This document shows positions 7,516 through 15,285 of a DNA stretch of 37,033 nucleotides, in pieces. The translations under genes and the position numbers were made by a program. How positions within the stretch are numbered: the first letter of the stretch is position 1; each line of letters opens with the position of its first letter. The DNA comes from JBJKPP01 sp046706145. GTDB lineage: Bacteria > Bacteroidota > Ignavibacteria > Ignavibacteriales > Ignavibacteriaceae. The stretch lies in assembly GCA_046706145.1 (NCBI GenBank), contig JBJKPP010000083.1, positions 1 to 37,033 on the forward strand, given 5' to 3'. The notes below the pieces were generated by a model. It was not told the DNA's origin, made no database searches, and worked only from the letters and a program-made list of their open reading frames with translations.

Positions 7516-7535
7516 TTTAAAAATTTCTCCAAATA

Positions 7536-8075
7536 TTACTTACCGGCAGCCTTGCCTGCTTTTCTTTGGATTTGTTCATCAGAATATTTAATGCCTTTTC
7601 CTTTATAAGGTTCGGGTTTTCTAATAGACCTTATTTTAGCTGCAATTTGTCCCACCAACTGTTTATCTATTCCAGATATAACTATCTGGGTTTGAGTAGG
7701 AGTTTGCAGTGTAACACCATCTGGCGGCACAATATATATCGGGTGTGAATAACCAATATTCAATAAAACATTTTTACCCTTCAATTCAGCTCTGTATCCA
7801 ACTCCAACTATATCGAGAGTCTTACTATATTCAGCTGTTACGCCCTTTACCATGTTCTGAATTAAAGCCCTGGTTAAACCGTGAAGAGCTTTATTTTGTT
7901 TCTCGTCATTAGGACGGGTAACTAATACCTGACCGTCTTTCACTTCAATTTTAATATTTGGATGAAACTGGTTCGAGAGTTCTCCTTTTGGTCCTTTAAT
8001 TTTAAGCTGCTGACCGCTCTGAGTTATTGTAACTCCTTTTGGAACTGAAACCGGTTTTCTGCCTACTCTAGACAA
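7536..8075 (-). CDS. rplF: Large subunit ribosomal protein L6
   Basis: L6 sits near the base of the L7/L12 stalk and the sarcin-ricin loop, where elongation factors bind. It has two tandem L6 domains (about 10-82 and 90-165) and ends with PEPYKGKGIKYSDEQIQRK and a short Lys/Ala tail. The length of 179 is normal. The family start MSRVGRKP falls on a TTG codon, with GGAG eight bases upstream. The gene follows rpsH by 22 bases. Confidence 0.97.
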   Translation of the reverse strand: MSRVGRKPVSVPKGVTITQSGQQLKIKGPKGELSNQFHPNIKIEVKDGQVLVTRPNDEKQNKALHGLTRALIQNMVKGVTAEYSKTLDIVGVGYRAELKGKNVLLNIGYSHPIYIVPPDGVTLQTPTQTQIVISGIDKQLVGQIAAKIRSIRKPEPYKGKGIKYSDEQIQRKAGKAAGK

Positions 8076-8097
8076 TGTTCAATCTCCATTCAAAAAT

Positions 8098-8493
8098 TTA
8101 CCAAATGTAACAAAGTACCTCTCCTCCGAGAGATCTCTTTTTAGCTTCTTTATCTGTCAATAATCCCTGGGAGGTTGAAATTACAGCAACTCCCAATCCA
8201 TTTAATACCCTGGGCATTTCTTTTGATTTCTTATAAACTCTTAAACCAGGTTTACTAATCCTGCTTGAACCGCTAATAGCTGATTTTCCATTAGAATATT
8301 TCAGATTAATTCTAAGAATGTTTTGTTTGTTGTCTTCGACTATAGAATAATCATTAATAAATTTCTGCTGTTTTAAAATCTCTGCCAAATTTTTCTTTAA
8401 ATTTGACGACGGGATGTCAACTACTATTTTTTTAGCTTTACTAGCGTTTCTTATTCTAGTTAGCATATCTGATATTTTATCGGTCACAGGCAT
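8098..8493 (-). CDS. rpsH: Small subunit ribosomal protein S8
   Basis: S8 binds helix 21 of 16S rRNA and in enterobacteria is the repressor of the spc operon. The 131-residue sequence has the N-terminal DKISDMLTRIRNA and the C-terminal STSQGLLTDKEAKKRSLGGE followed by VLCYIW, both diagnostic. It starts at ATG and follows rpsN by 12 bases. I looked for an S8-like rRNA mimic around rplX/rplE but could not identify one by eye. Confidence 0.97.
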   Translation of the reverse strand: MPVTDKISDMLTRIRNASKAKKIVVDIPSSNLKKNLAEILKQQKFINDYSIVEDNKQNILRINLKYSNGKSAISGSSRISKPGLRVYKKSKEMPRVLNGLGVAVISTSQGLLTDKEAKKRSLGGEVLCYIW

Positions 8494-8505
8494 CTTTTTC
8501 TCCTT

Positions 8506-8775
8506 TTACCAGCTTGACTTTTTAAGACCAGGAACTTCACCGCGCAAGGCCATTTCTCTTAATACAAGTCTAGAAACTCCGAATTTTCTATAATAAGACC
8601 TTGCTCTTCCCGTAAACATACAACGATTCTTTAATCTTACCGGGGAGGAGTTTTTGGGCAATTTCTGCAAACCCTCATAATCTCCTTTTTCCTTCAGTTC
8701 TTTCCTTAGGCTGCTGTACTTTTCTACTAATTTTCTTCTTTTTTCTTGTCTCGCAATTAAGCTGGTTCTTGCCAT
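8506..8775 (-). CDS. rpsN: Small subunit ribosomal protein S14, zinc-free long form
   Basis: S14 is a 30S head protein. This is the 89-residue long form: it has the extra N-terminal helices (MARTSLIARQEKRRKLVEKY). In place of the CXXC pairs of the short zinc form it has a single Cys in NRCMFTGRARSYYRKFGVSR. The C-terminus GEVPGLKKSSW is typical. It lies between rplE and rpsH in the conserved order and starts at ATG. Confidence 0.96.
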   Translation of the reverse strand: MARTSLIARQEKRRKLVEKYSSLRKELKEKGDYEGLQKLPKNSSPVRLKNRCMFTGRARSYYRKFGVSRLVLREMALRGEVPGLKKSSW

Positions 8776-8786
8776 TACTACCTCTT

Positions 8787-9440
8787 TTAAGAATTATTCA
8801 CTTCTTTTTTTCTGAATGGGACACCAAATGACTGCAGTAGTTCGTAAGCTTCGTTGTCATTTTTAGCTGTAGTAACCAAAGTTATATCCATTCCCATAAT
8901 TTTTGTTACTTTATCAACATTAATTTCCGGAAATATTATTTGTTCCCTAATTCCCATGGTATAGTTTCCTCTTCCGTCAAAAGATTTATCTGAAAGTCCT
9001 CTAAAATCTCTAACCCTAGGTAAAGCAACATTAACCAGTCTGTCAAGGAATTCGAACATCCTATTTTTTCTTAGAGTTACCATAGCGCCGATATTCATTC
9101 CGGCTCTCAGCTTAAAGTTCGATATAGCCTTTTTTGATTTCCTTATGCTGGCCTTTTGACCGGTAATTGCCTCAAGGTCTCTCACCGCTTCTTCCATTAT
9201 TTTCGGATCAGCAACTGCAGCACCGACGCCCATGTTAACAACTATTTTATCAAGCTTTGGAACCTGCATAACATTTTTATAGTTGAATTTTTTGGTCAAT
9301 CCCGGTACTATTTCAGACTTGTAAGTTTCAGAAAGCCTGGCTTTTACTTTTATCTCTTTTTCAGGCGCCTTACTTCCTTTTTTATCTTCTTTCTTAGTTT
9401 CTTTCCGGACGCTATCTTTTTTATTTTTCTTTTCTGCCAT
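8787..9440 (-). CDS. rplE: Large subunit ribosomal protein L5 with basic N-terminal extension
   Basis: L5 binds 5S rRNA and forms part of the central protuberance and bridge to the 30S head. The core begins at about residue 34 (ARLSETYKSEIVPGL) and includes VPKLDKIVVNMGVG and SFDGRGNYTMGIREQIIFPE. Before it lies a Lys/Glu-rich extension of about 33 residues, giving 217 residues against the usual 179-180. The only ATG is at the start of this extension, so it appears genuine. It follows rplX by 29 bases. Confidence 0.96.
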   Translation of the reverse strand: MAEKKNKKDSVRKETKKEDKKGSKAPEKEIKVKARLSETYKSEIVPGLTKKFNYKNVMQVPKLDKIVVNMGVGAAVADPKIMEEAVRDLEAITGQKASIRKSKKAISNFKLRAGMNIGAMVTLRKNRMFEFLDRLVNVALPRVRDFRGLSDKSFDGRGNYTMGIREQIIFPEINVDKVTKIMGMDITLVTTAKNDNEAYELLQSFGVPFRKKEVNNS

Positions 9441-9469
9441 AATTTTTTAAAAGTTTTATTCTGTCTTCC

Positions 9470-9793
9470 TTAAATCATTTCACCCGTTGCTTTACTAACT
9501 CTTGTTCTTTTTTGTTTACCGGTTTTCTCATCCAAAATAATCTGAGAACCAACTCGAGTCGGTTCATTGCTCTTAGGATCCAACAACATCACATTAGATA
9601 TATGTATTGGAGATTCCTTCTCAATTATACCACCTTGCGGATTATTTTGACTAGGCTTTGTATGTTTTTTCCTAACATTAATTCCTTCAACAATAATTCT
9701 TAATTTCTTAGGAAAAACTTTCAGTACTTTGCCTGTTTTTCCTCTATCGTTTCCCGAGATGATCATTACATTATCGTTTTTTCTAATTTTCAT
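9470..9793 (-). CDS. rplX: Large subunit ribosomal protein L24
   Basis: L24 is an early 50S assembly initiator located near the exit tunnel. The 107-residue protein starts MKIRKNDNVMIISGNDRGKT, an N-terminal KOW motif, followed by GKVLKVFPKKLRIIVEGINV and an RVG-containing C-terminal region. Length is typical. It is 8 bases after rplN and starts at ATG. Confidence 0.96.
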   Translation of the reverse strand: MKIRKNDNVMIISGNDRGKTGKVLKVFPKKLRIIVEGINVRKKHTKPSQNNPQGGIIEKESPIHISNVMLLDPKSNEPTRVGSQIILDEKTGKQKRTRVSKATGEMI

Positions 9794-9801
9794 ATTAATT
9801 C

Positions 9802-10170
9802 CTATAAAACTTCTGGTGCCAATGACACTATTTTCATAAACTGCTTTTCTCTAAGTTCCCTCGCTACCGGACCAAAGATACGTGTACCTCTCGGTTCATT
9901 TTGATTAGTTAGTAGGACAGCTGCATTCTCATCAAATCTTATATATGTGCCGTCTTTTCTTCTAACCTCTTTTCTTGTTCTAACAACCACAGCTCTGGAA
10001 ACTTCACCTTTTTTTATAGAACCTTTTGGATCAGCTGCTTTTACTGTTACCACAATTAAATCACCCAGGGTGGCATATCTTCGCCCGCTTCCGCCAAGAA
10101 CACGAATGCACCTGATTTTCTTAGCACCTGAATTATCCGCAACAGCAAGGTTTGTCTCTTCCTGAATCAT
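9802..10170 (-). CDS. rplN: Large subunit ribosomal protein L14
   Basis: L14 forms an intersubunit bridge on the 50S face and is the target of ribosome silencing factors in other bacteria. The 122-residue sequence begins MIQEETNLAVADNSGAKKIR and ends KIVSLAPEVL. The basic RKEVRRKDGTYIRFDENA segment is conserved. It is the first gene of the classical spc set, 18 bases after rpsQ, with ATG start and no sign of a separate promoter in the gap. Confidence 0.97.
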   Translation of the reverse strand: MIQEETNLAVADNSGAKKIRCIRVLGGSGRRYATLGDLIVVTVKAADPKGSIKKGEVSRAVVVRTRKEVRRKDGTYIRFDENAAVLLTNQNEPRGTRIFGPVARELREKQFMKIVSLAPEVL

Positions 10171-10188
10171 TTCTCTAAAACTCCTGGG

Positions 10189-10446
10189 TTATTTAGCTTT
10201 TTCAACAATTTCAACAAGCCTCCACCTTTTCCTCTTACTTAAAGGACGCGTCTCAATAATTTTAACTTTATCTCCTATCTGACATTCGCGTTTTTCGTCA
10301 TGGGCCAATAACTTGGTGGTCTTTTTGAAATATTTTTTATAGACAGGATGAGGGACTTTTCTTTCTATAGCCACAGTAATTGTTTTCTCCATTTTATTAC
10401 TAACAACCATTCCAACTCTTGTCTTTCTTATTGCTTTATTTTCCAT
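10189..10446 (-). CDS. rpsQ: Small subunit ribosomal protein S17
   Basis: S17 is a primary 16S rRNA-binding OB-fold protein of the 30S body. The 85-residue sequence has TRVGMVVSNKMEKTITVAIE and the later KVKIIETRPLSKRKRWRLVE, both characteristic. It is two bases after rpmC and closes the S10 gene set. Start is ATG. Confidence 0.97.
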   Translation of the reverse strand: MENKAIRKTRVGMVVSNKMEKTITVAIERKVPHPVYKKYFKKTTKLLAHDEKRECQIGDKVKIIETRPLSKRKRWRLVEIVEKAK

Positions 10447-10448
10447 AA

Positions 10449-10679
10449 CTAGGATTTGACTCCTTCATTTTTTGTGGCGGCTGTTTGTTGTTCCGATTCA
10501 CGTTCTTTTAGTACAGTTTCCATTCTAGCAATATCCCTCTTCACCATTTTCAATTTTGCAGTATTAGTCAATTGTTTTAACTGATTAGAAAATCTCAAAT
10601 CAACCAGGTTTTTTCTTTCCTGCTCCACCTGGGTTTTTATTTCCTCAGTTTTCATTTCTCTTATTTCATGAATTTTCAT
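10449..10679 (-). CDS. rpmC: Large subunit ribosomal protein L29
   Basis: L29 is a small two-helix protein at the exit tunnel near the binding site of signal recognition particle and trigger factor. Residues 1-62 are normal (MKIHEIREMKTEEIKTQVEQ, then LKMVKRDIARMETVLKERE). A 14-residue polar tail follows. At 76 residues it is slightly longer than usual. It lies between rplP and rpsQ and starts at ATG. Confidence 0.95.
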   Translation of the reverse strand: MKIHEIREMKTEEIKTQVEQERKNLVDLRFSNQLKQLTNTAKLKMVKRDIARMETVLKERESEQQTAATKNEGVKS

Positions 10680-10700
10680 TCTTTAACCTTTTACTCTTGG

Positions 10701-11117
10701 TTAATCCAAATCTGGCCTTGAGACTACTTTGCACTTAATGGGCAGTTTATAACTGCAAGACAATAATGCATCATGCGCCAATTCTTTAGAAATTCCGCCT
10801 ACTTCAAACATGACACGCCCTGGTTTTACAACGGCTACCCAAAATTCAGGAGCACCTTTTCCTTTACCCATTCTTGTTTCAAGCGGCTTTTTAGTTACAG
10901 GTTTATCAGGGAATATTCTAATCCAGACCCTGCCATCTCTTTTCATTTTTCTTGAAAGAGAAACACGGCAGGCCTCTATTTGTCTACTTGTAATCCAATG
11001 AGGTTCTAATGCCTTCAAACCATAGTCACCAAAAGCAACTGTAGATCCGCGTGTTGCCTTGCCTTTCATTCTACCTCTTTGGGCTTTTCTAAACTTTACT
11101 CTTTTCGGCATTAACAT
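10701..11117 (-). CDS. rplP: Large subunit ribosomal protein L16
   Basis: L16 contacts the A-site tRNA elbow and is needed late in 50S assembly. The 138-residue frame includes RMKGKATRGSTVAFGDYGLK, GRVWIRIFPDKPVTKKP and RMGKGKGAPEFWVAVVKPG. Two in-frame ATGs are possible. I chose the outer one because AGGAG lies 8 bases upstream of it, but the inner one, two codons later, gives the usual MPKRVKFRK N-terminus. It follows rpsC by 19 bases. Confidence 0.96.
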   Translation of the reverse strand: MLMPKRVKFRKAQRGRMKGKATRGSTVAFGDYGLKALEPHWITSRQIEACRVSLSRKMKRDGRVWIRIFPDKPVTKKPLETRMGKGKGAPEFWVAVVKPGRVMFEVGGISKELAHDALLSCSYKLPIKCKVVSRPDLD

Positions 11118-11136
11118 GATATAAGCTCCTGATGTT

Positions 11137-11778
11137 CTATTCTGCTATTCTTTTACCGAGGACTTCTCCTCTGCATATCCAAACTTTAACCCCGATTGAG
11201 CCGTATATTGTCTCTGCTCTACCGGAAGCATAATCTATATCCGCTCTCAAAGTATGCAGCGGGATTCTTCCATCTTTGTATTGTTCTGTTCTGGCCATTT
11301 CAGCGCCGCCCAATCTCCCTGCACACATTACTCTTATTCCTTCGGCACCCATTCTCATTGCAGATGTTATCGCCATTTTCATAGCTCTTCTAAAAGATAT
11401 TCTACCTTGAATTTGAGTAGCTATATTTTCCGCAACCAAGAATGCATCCAGTTCCGGCCTCTTGATTTCATTTATCTGAACTTTAACATCTTTGTCGGTT
11501 ACCTGCTTAAGCTCTTCTTCCAATTGGGTAATTTCCTTACCACTTTTCCCAATCACAACTCCCGGACGAGAAGTATGAATTGTAATAATTATATTTTTTG
11601 AGGTTCTGTCAATTACTATTCTGGATATTCCCGCTTTTTTCAAACGGTTTCTAACATACTCTCTCAGTTTCTCATCTTCTTTTATCTTAGAGGCATAGCT
11701 TTTATTTTCATACCAATTAGATTCCCATCCTCTAATAATTCCAACTCTTAATCCAATTGGATTTGTTTTCTGTCCCAA
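11137..11778 (-). CDS. rpsC: Small subunit ribosomal protein S3
   Basis: S3 forms part of the mRNA entry tunnel of the 30S subunit and helps unwind structured mRNA. The 213-residue protein begins MGQKTNPIGLRVGIIRGWES, has a KH domain (about 40-110, including RPGVVIGKSGKEI) and a C-terminal domain with GRLGGAEMARTEQYKDGRIP. The start is TTG with a strong AGGAGG five bases upstream. It follows rplV by 12 bases. Confidence 0.97.
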   Translation of the reverse strand: MGQKTNPIGLRVGIIRGWESNWYENKSYASKIKEDEKLREYVRNRLKKAGISRIVIDRTSKNIIITIHTSRPGVVIGKSGKEITQLEEELKQVTDKDVKVQINEIKRPELDAFLVAENIATQIQGRISFRRAMKMAITSAMRMGAEGIRVMCAGRLGGAEMARTEQYKDGRIPLHTLRADIDYASGRAETIYGSIGVKVWICRGEVLGKRIAE

Positions 11779-11790
11779 AAATCCTCCTAA

Positions 11791-12135
11791 TTAATCTTTA
11801 GTTGCCACAACTACCGTCAAGTGGCATGATCTTTTTCTAATCCTATATGCTCTACCCATTGGAGCAGGAGAAATTCTCTTCAACGTTGGTCCTCCATTAA
11901 CAAATGCTTCCTTAACAAAAACATCAGCCGGATCTAATCTGGTTGAATCATCCATATTTAATAAATTTGAAAAAGCAGACCTGATAGCTTTCTCTGCATC
12001 TTTTGATGAATGCTTCGGTGAAAAATGAAGAACCTCTATAGCTTTATCTACCGACATTCCTCTTATTAGATCAACCACTAATCTCATTTTACGTGGAGAA
12101 GAACCTATGTAACGTTGTATTGCTTTAGCTTCCAT
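11791..12135 (-). CDS. rplV: Large subunit ribosomal protein L22
   Basis: L22 lines the nascent-chain tunnel and its hairpin forms part of the constriction. The 114-residue sequence has YIGSSPRKMRLVVDLIRG near the start and the long beta-hairpin GPTLKRISPAPMGRAYRIRK near the C-terminus, typical of the family. It lies between rpsS and rpsC and starts at ATG. Confidence 0.97.
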   Translation of the reverse strand: MEAKAIQRYIGSSPRKMRLVVDLIRGMSVDKAIEVLHFSPKHSSKDAEKAIRSAFSNLLNMDDSTRLDPADVFVKEAFVNGGPTLKRISPAPMGRAYRIRKRSCHLTVVVATKD

Positions 12136-12147
12136 TTGTCATTCTCG

Positions 12148-12435
12148 TTATTTTACAACAGTCGCCTTTTCAGCCTTAGTCCCCGGATGGGCTCTAAAAA
12201 TTCTCGTTGGGGAAAATTCACCCAGCTTGTGGCCAACCATATTCTCAGTGATATAAACAGGAATCATTTTGTTTCCATTGTGAACAGCTATGGTATGGCC
12301 TACAAATTCAGGAATTATCGTAGATGTTCTAGACCATGTCTTAACTATTTTCTTCTGATTAGTCTCATTCAACTGTTCAATCTTTTTCAGAAGTTTATAA
12401 TCTACAAAAGGACCTTTTTTAACTGATCTTGGCAT
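12148..12435 (-). CDS. rpsS: Small subunit ribosomal protein S19
   Basis: S19 is a 30S head protein that contacts the 50S central protuberance with S13. The 95-residue sequence starts MPRSVKKGPFVDYKLLKKIE and has FVGHTIAVHNGNKMIPVYI and GHKLGEFSPTRIFRAH, all characteristic. It lies 12 bases after rplB and starts at ATG. Confidence 0.97.
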   Translation of the reverse strand: MPRSVKKGPFVDYKLLKKIEQLNETNQKKIVKTWSRTSTIIPEFVGHTIAVHNGNKMIPVYITENMVGHKLGEFSPTRIFRAHPGTKAEKATVVK

Positions 12436-12447
12436 AATGAAATCTCT

Positions 12448-13272
12448 TTATTTTCTTCTCTTAATAATTAATCTGTTTGATTCCTTTTTGAGCTTTCTAG
12501 TTTTCAGCCCCTTAGCTTTTTGTCCCCATGGGGAAACGGGATGACCGCCGCCGGAAGTTTTTCCTTCTCCACCACCCATTGGATGGTCAACAGGGTTCAT
12601 GGCTACGCCTCTAACTTTTGAGCGGCGACCCAGCCATCTGGTTCTTCCTGCCTTGCCAAGACTAATATTTTCCTGCTCGCCATTTCCTACCTGACCATAA
12701 GTTGCCATACATTCAAGCCTCACCATTCTAACTTCACCGGACGGCATTTTCAACTGCGCATAGTTTCCTTCTTTAGCTAAAACCTGTAAAGAACAACCAG
12801 CACTTCTTCCTAACTGTCCGCCCTTACCAGGTTTTAATTCAACGTTATGGACGAAACTGCCCAATGGAATTTCTTTTAGAGGTAATGCATTTCCAACATT
12901 TATTTCACTACCGGGACCGGACGAGACAACATTTCCTACTTTCAATAGGTCAGGTGCAATAATGTATCTTCTCTCTCCATCAGCATACAAAAGTAATGCA
13001 ATCCTACAAGTTCTGTTCGGATCGTACTCGATCGAAGCTACTTTAGCCGGAATTCCTTGTTTATCCCTTTTGAAATCAATAACTCTATATTTTCTCTTAT
13101 GTCCGCCACCGATATGACGTGCAGTTACTCTTCCAAGGTTGTTTCTACCACCCGATTTACTCAACGAAACCGTCAAAGATTTCTCAGGCGCCTTTTTCGT
13201 AATCTCGTCAAAAGCTGAAGTTGATCTAAATCTTGTTCCAGGAGTTACGGGTTTTAATTTTCTAATAGCCAT
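12448..13272 (-). CDS. rplB: Large subunit ribosomal protein L2
   Basis: L2 is required for subunit association and for shaping the peptidyl transferase centre. At 274 residues it has normal length. The OB and SH3-like domains are followed by the C-terminal MNPVDHPMGGGEGKTSGGGH region that carries the conserved histidine near the active site. LKPGKGGQLGRSAGCSLQVL is also diagnostic. It follows rplW by 12 bases and starts at ATG. Confidence 0.98.
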   Translation of the reverse strand: MAIRKLKPVTPGTRFRSTSAFDEITKKAPEKSLTVSLSKSGGRNNLGRVTARHIGGGHKRKYRVIDFKRDKQGIPAKVASIEYDPNRTCRIALLLYADGERRYIIAPDLLKVGNVVSSGPGSEINVGNALPLKEIPLGSFVHNVELKPGKGGQLGRSAGCSLQVLAKEGNYAQLKMPSGEVRMVRLECMATYGQVGNGEQENISLGKAGRTRWLGRRSKVRGVAMNPVDHPMGGGEGKTSGGGHPVSPWGQKAKGLKTRKLKKESNRLIIKRRK

Positions 13273-13284
13273 TGTGTAACCAGA

Positions 13285-13584
13285 TTAAACTTGTTCGAAT
13301 ATTTCTATTTTTTCTCCCTTTTTCAGGGTAACTATTGCTTTTTTGTATCTTGCAGTCTTACCAACAAACCTGCCGCTTTTTCTAAACTGTGTTTTTGTCT
13401 TGCCGCTATTGTTAATAGTTCTCACACTTACAACGCTTACATTAAACTTCTTCTCAATAGCTTTTGCAATTTCTATTTTATTAGCCTTATGGTTAACTAA
13501 GAAACCATACTTAGTTTCATCTACTGCAGAAATATTAGTCATCTTTTCAGTTATTAACGGGCTTATTAAAACTTCGTGGGTCAT
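13285..13584 (-). CDS. rplW: Large subunit ribosomal protein L23
   Basis: L23 is at the exit tunnel rim and docks trigger factor and SRP. The 99-residue protein has LISPLITEKMTNISAVDETK, the helix NKIEIAKAIEKKFNVSVVSV, and a basic loop containing RKSGRFVGKTARYKKAIVTL. Start is ATG, one base after the rplD stop codon, so coupling with rplD is likely. Confidence 0.96.
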   Translation of the reverse strand: MTHEVLISPLITEKMTNISAVDETKYGFLVNHKANKIEIAKAIEKKFNVSVVSVRTINNSGKTKTQFRKSGRFVGKTARYKKAIVTLKKGEKIEIFEQV

Positions 13585-13585
13585 T

Positions 13586-14257
13586 TTAGTTAACCGCCTT
13601 CTCTTTCTTAGTCTTTGATGAAACTTCAGTCTTGTTGAAAGACTGATGTATAAGCTCTACCCCACCTTTTTGAATTAGCAAAACTTGATTATTTACTATA
13701 TCATATGTAGATGCTTGATCAGCTTCCATAACCTGAATTTTCTGAATATTTCTTGCAGACTTGTAAACATTTTCTAAGTTACCATTGGTTAGGAATAAAA
13801 CTTTTTTATCTTTTAACTCCAATGTTTCGAGAACCTCTAAGAAATTCTTAGTCTTAGGACTTTCGAAATTGAAATCCTCAACCACAACAAATTGGTTATT
13901 TTTTACTTTATAACTTAGAGCAGATTTTCTAGCCAATTTCTTAAGGCTCTTTGGTAAATCCTGTCTATAATCTCTTGGACGGGGACCAAAAATAGTTCCA
14001 CCGCCAATCCACAACGGTGACCTGGTTGTACCGGCTCTTGCACCGCCTCTGCCCTTCTGTTTCCATGGCTTTTTGCCGCCGCCTCTTACTTCAGAACGTT
14101 CCTTTGCTTTATGTGTTCCCTGCCTTTGATTAGCTAAGTAAGATTTAACCGACAAATAAATAGCATGATCGCTCGGCTCGATGTTAAATATATCATCAGC
14201 CAATTTTATTTTCTTTGCGGACTTACTACCATCTATTTTAAATACATCTAATTCCAT
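13586..14257 (-). CDS. rplD: Large subunit ribosomal protein L4
   Basis: L4 is a tunnel-constriction protein and in enterobacteria the autogenous repressor of the S10 operon. The 223-residue sequence contains the tunnel loop with RGGGKKPWKQKGRGGARAGT and IGGGTIFGPRPRDY. A roughly 17-residue Lys-rich end follows the globular domain. It lies 9 bases after rplC and starts at ATG. I saw no recognisable L4-type leader upstream of rpsJ. Confidence 0.96.
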   Translation of the reverse strand: MELDVFKIDGSKSAKKIKLADDIFNIEPSDHAIYLSVKSYLANQRQGTHKAKERSEVRGGGKKPWKQKGRGGARAGTTRSPLWIGGGTIFGPRPRDYRQDLPKSLKKLARKSALSYKVKNNQFVVVEDFNFESPKTKNFLEVLETLELKDKKVLFLTNGNLENVYKSARNIQKIQVMEADQASTYDIVNNQVLLIQKGGVELIHQSFNKTEVSSKTKKEKAVN

Positions 14258-14266
14258 GTATAATTT

Positions 14267-14887
14267 CTACTTTAATAATTCAACTATTGCATTAATAGAA
14301 CCGGGAACAGCACCCTTTACCAGGACTAAATTTTCATCAGCAATTATCTTTACAACTTTAAGATTCGATATCGTTACATTGCTATTGCCTGTTCTTCCGG
14401 CCATCCTCTGACCTCTAAAAACCCTAGACGGATATGAACTTGCGCCGATTGATCCAGGGGCTCTTTCTCTATCACTTTGACCGTGACTTGTACCGCCAAC
14501 ACCACCAAAACCATGTCTCTTAATTACTCCCTGGAAACCTTTTCCTTTACTCTTTGCTTTTACCTTTATCGTTTCACCTTCCTTAAAGAGATCGACTTTT
14601 AGCTCATCACCTATTTTATATGTCTCTACTGAATCAAATCTAATTTCTTTCAATACTTTGCTCGGTTTAGCTTCGGCTTTTTTATATTGTCCTAAGACCG
14701 GCTTATTTATATTTTTTTCTTTTTTCTCACCGAACCCAAGCTGTAATGCAGCGTAACCATTCTTTTCCTTAGTCCTTACCGATACAACTTTACAGGGACC
14801 TGCTTTTATAACAGTAACGGGAATCAAATCACCTATTTCGTCATAAACATTTGTCATACCCAATTTTTGTCCTATGAGCCCTGGCAT
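14267..14887 (-). CDS. rplC: Large subunit ribosomal protein L3
   Basis: L3 is one of the first proteins to bind 23S rRNA and reaches toward the peptidyl transferase centre. The 206-residue protein starts MPGLIGQKLGMTNVYDEIGD and has the central loop GFQGVIKRHGFGGVGGTSHG and GRTGNSNVTISNLKVVKI. The glutamine in SHGQSDRER is at the site methylated by PrmB in E. coli. It lies 17 bases after rpsJ and starts at ATG. Confidence 0.97.
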   Translation of the reverse strand: MPGLIGQKLGMTNVYDEIGDLIPVTVIKAGPCKVVSVRTKEKNGYAALQLGFGEKKEKNINKPVLGQYKKAEAKPSKVLKEIRFDSVETYKIGDELKVDLFKEGETIKVKAKSKGKGFQGVIKRHGFGGVGGTSHGQSDRERAPGSIGASSYPSRVFRGQRMAGRTGNSNVTISNLKVVKIIADENLVLVKGAVPGSINAIVELLK

Positions 14888-14904
14888 TTTTATTTCTCAG
14901 CTCC

Positions 14905-15213
14905 CTATAACTTTATTTCTATATCAACACCCGCCGGAATATCAAGTTTACTAAGAGAATCGACGGTTTTATTATTTGAATTATGTATATCAATTATCCG
15001 CTTGTGAGCCCTAATCTCAAACTGCTCTCTGGATTTCTTATCAACATGCGGAGATCTCAGCACCGTATATACCGTTCTTTTTGTTGGAAGCGGTATTGGT
15101 CCGGATACAATAGCGCCTGTGCTTCTAACGGTCTTTATTATCTTTTCTGCAGATTTATCAATTAAAATATGATCATATGATTTCAGCTTTATCCTTATTT
15201 TTTGGCTCGGCAC
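14905..15213 (-). CDS. rpsJ: Small subunit ribosomal protein S10
   Basis: S10 is a 30S head protein and, as NusE, a partner of NusB in antitermination and of NusG in coupling transcription to translation. The 102-residue protein has IRIKLKSYDHILIDKSAEKI, GPIPLPTKRTVYTVLRSPHV and EIRAHKRIIDI. The start is GTG (PSQKIRIK follows), with AAGGAG seven bases upstream. It is the first gene after the hairpin downstream of tuf. Confidence 0.97.
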   Translation of the reverse strand: MPSQKIRIKLKSYDHILIDKSAEKIIKTVRSTGAIVSGPIPLPTKRTVYTVLRSPHVDKKSREQFEIRAHKRIIDIHNSNNKTVDSLSKLDIPAGVDIEIKL

Positions 15214-15233
15214 TTAAAATCTCCTTATATAAG

Positions 15234-15266
15234 AGAAGAAAAAAGGGAGTGATTAAAACTCCCTTT
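15234..15266 (-). terminator. Terminator or attenuator between tuf and rpsJ
   Basis: A perfect 9-bp stem AAAGGGAGT / ACTCCCTTT with a 7-base loop is followed on the minus strand by TTTTTTCTTC. This is a textbook intrinsic terminator shape, 20 bases past the tuf stop. Only about 20 bases separate it from the rpsJ start and I see no promoter there. It therefore probably acts as a partial terminator that lowers S10/spc/alpha transcription relative to str. Confidence 0.8.
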
Positions 15267-15285
15267 ACGGTTAATCGTTCTTTAA

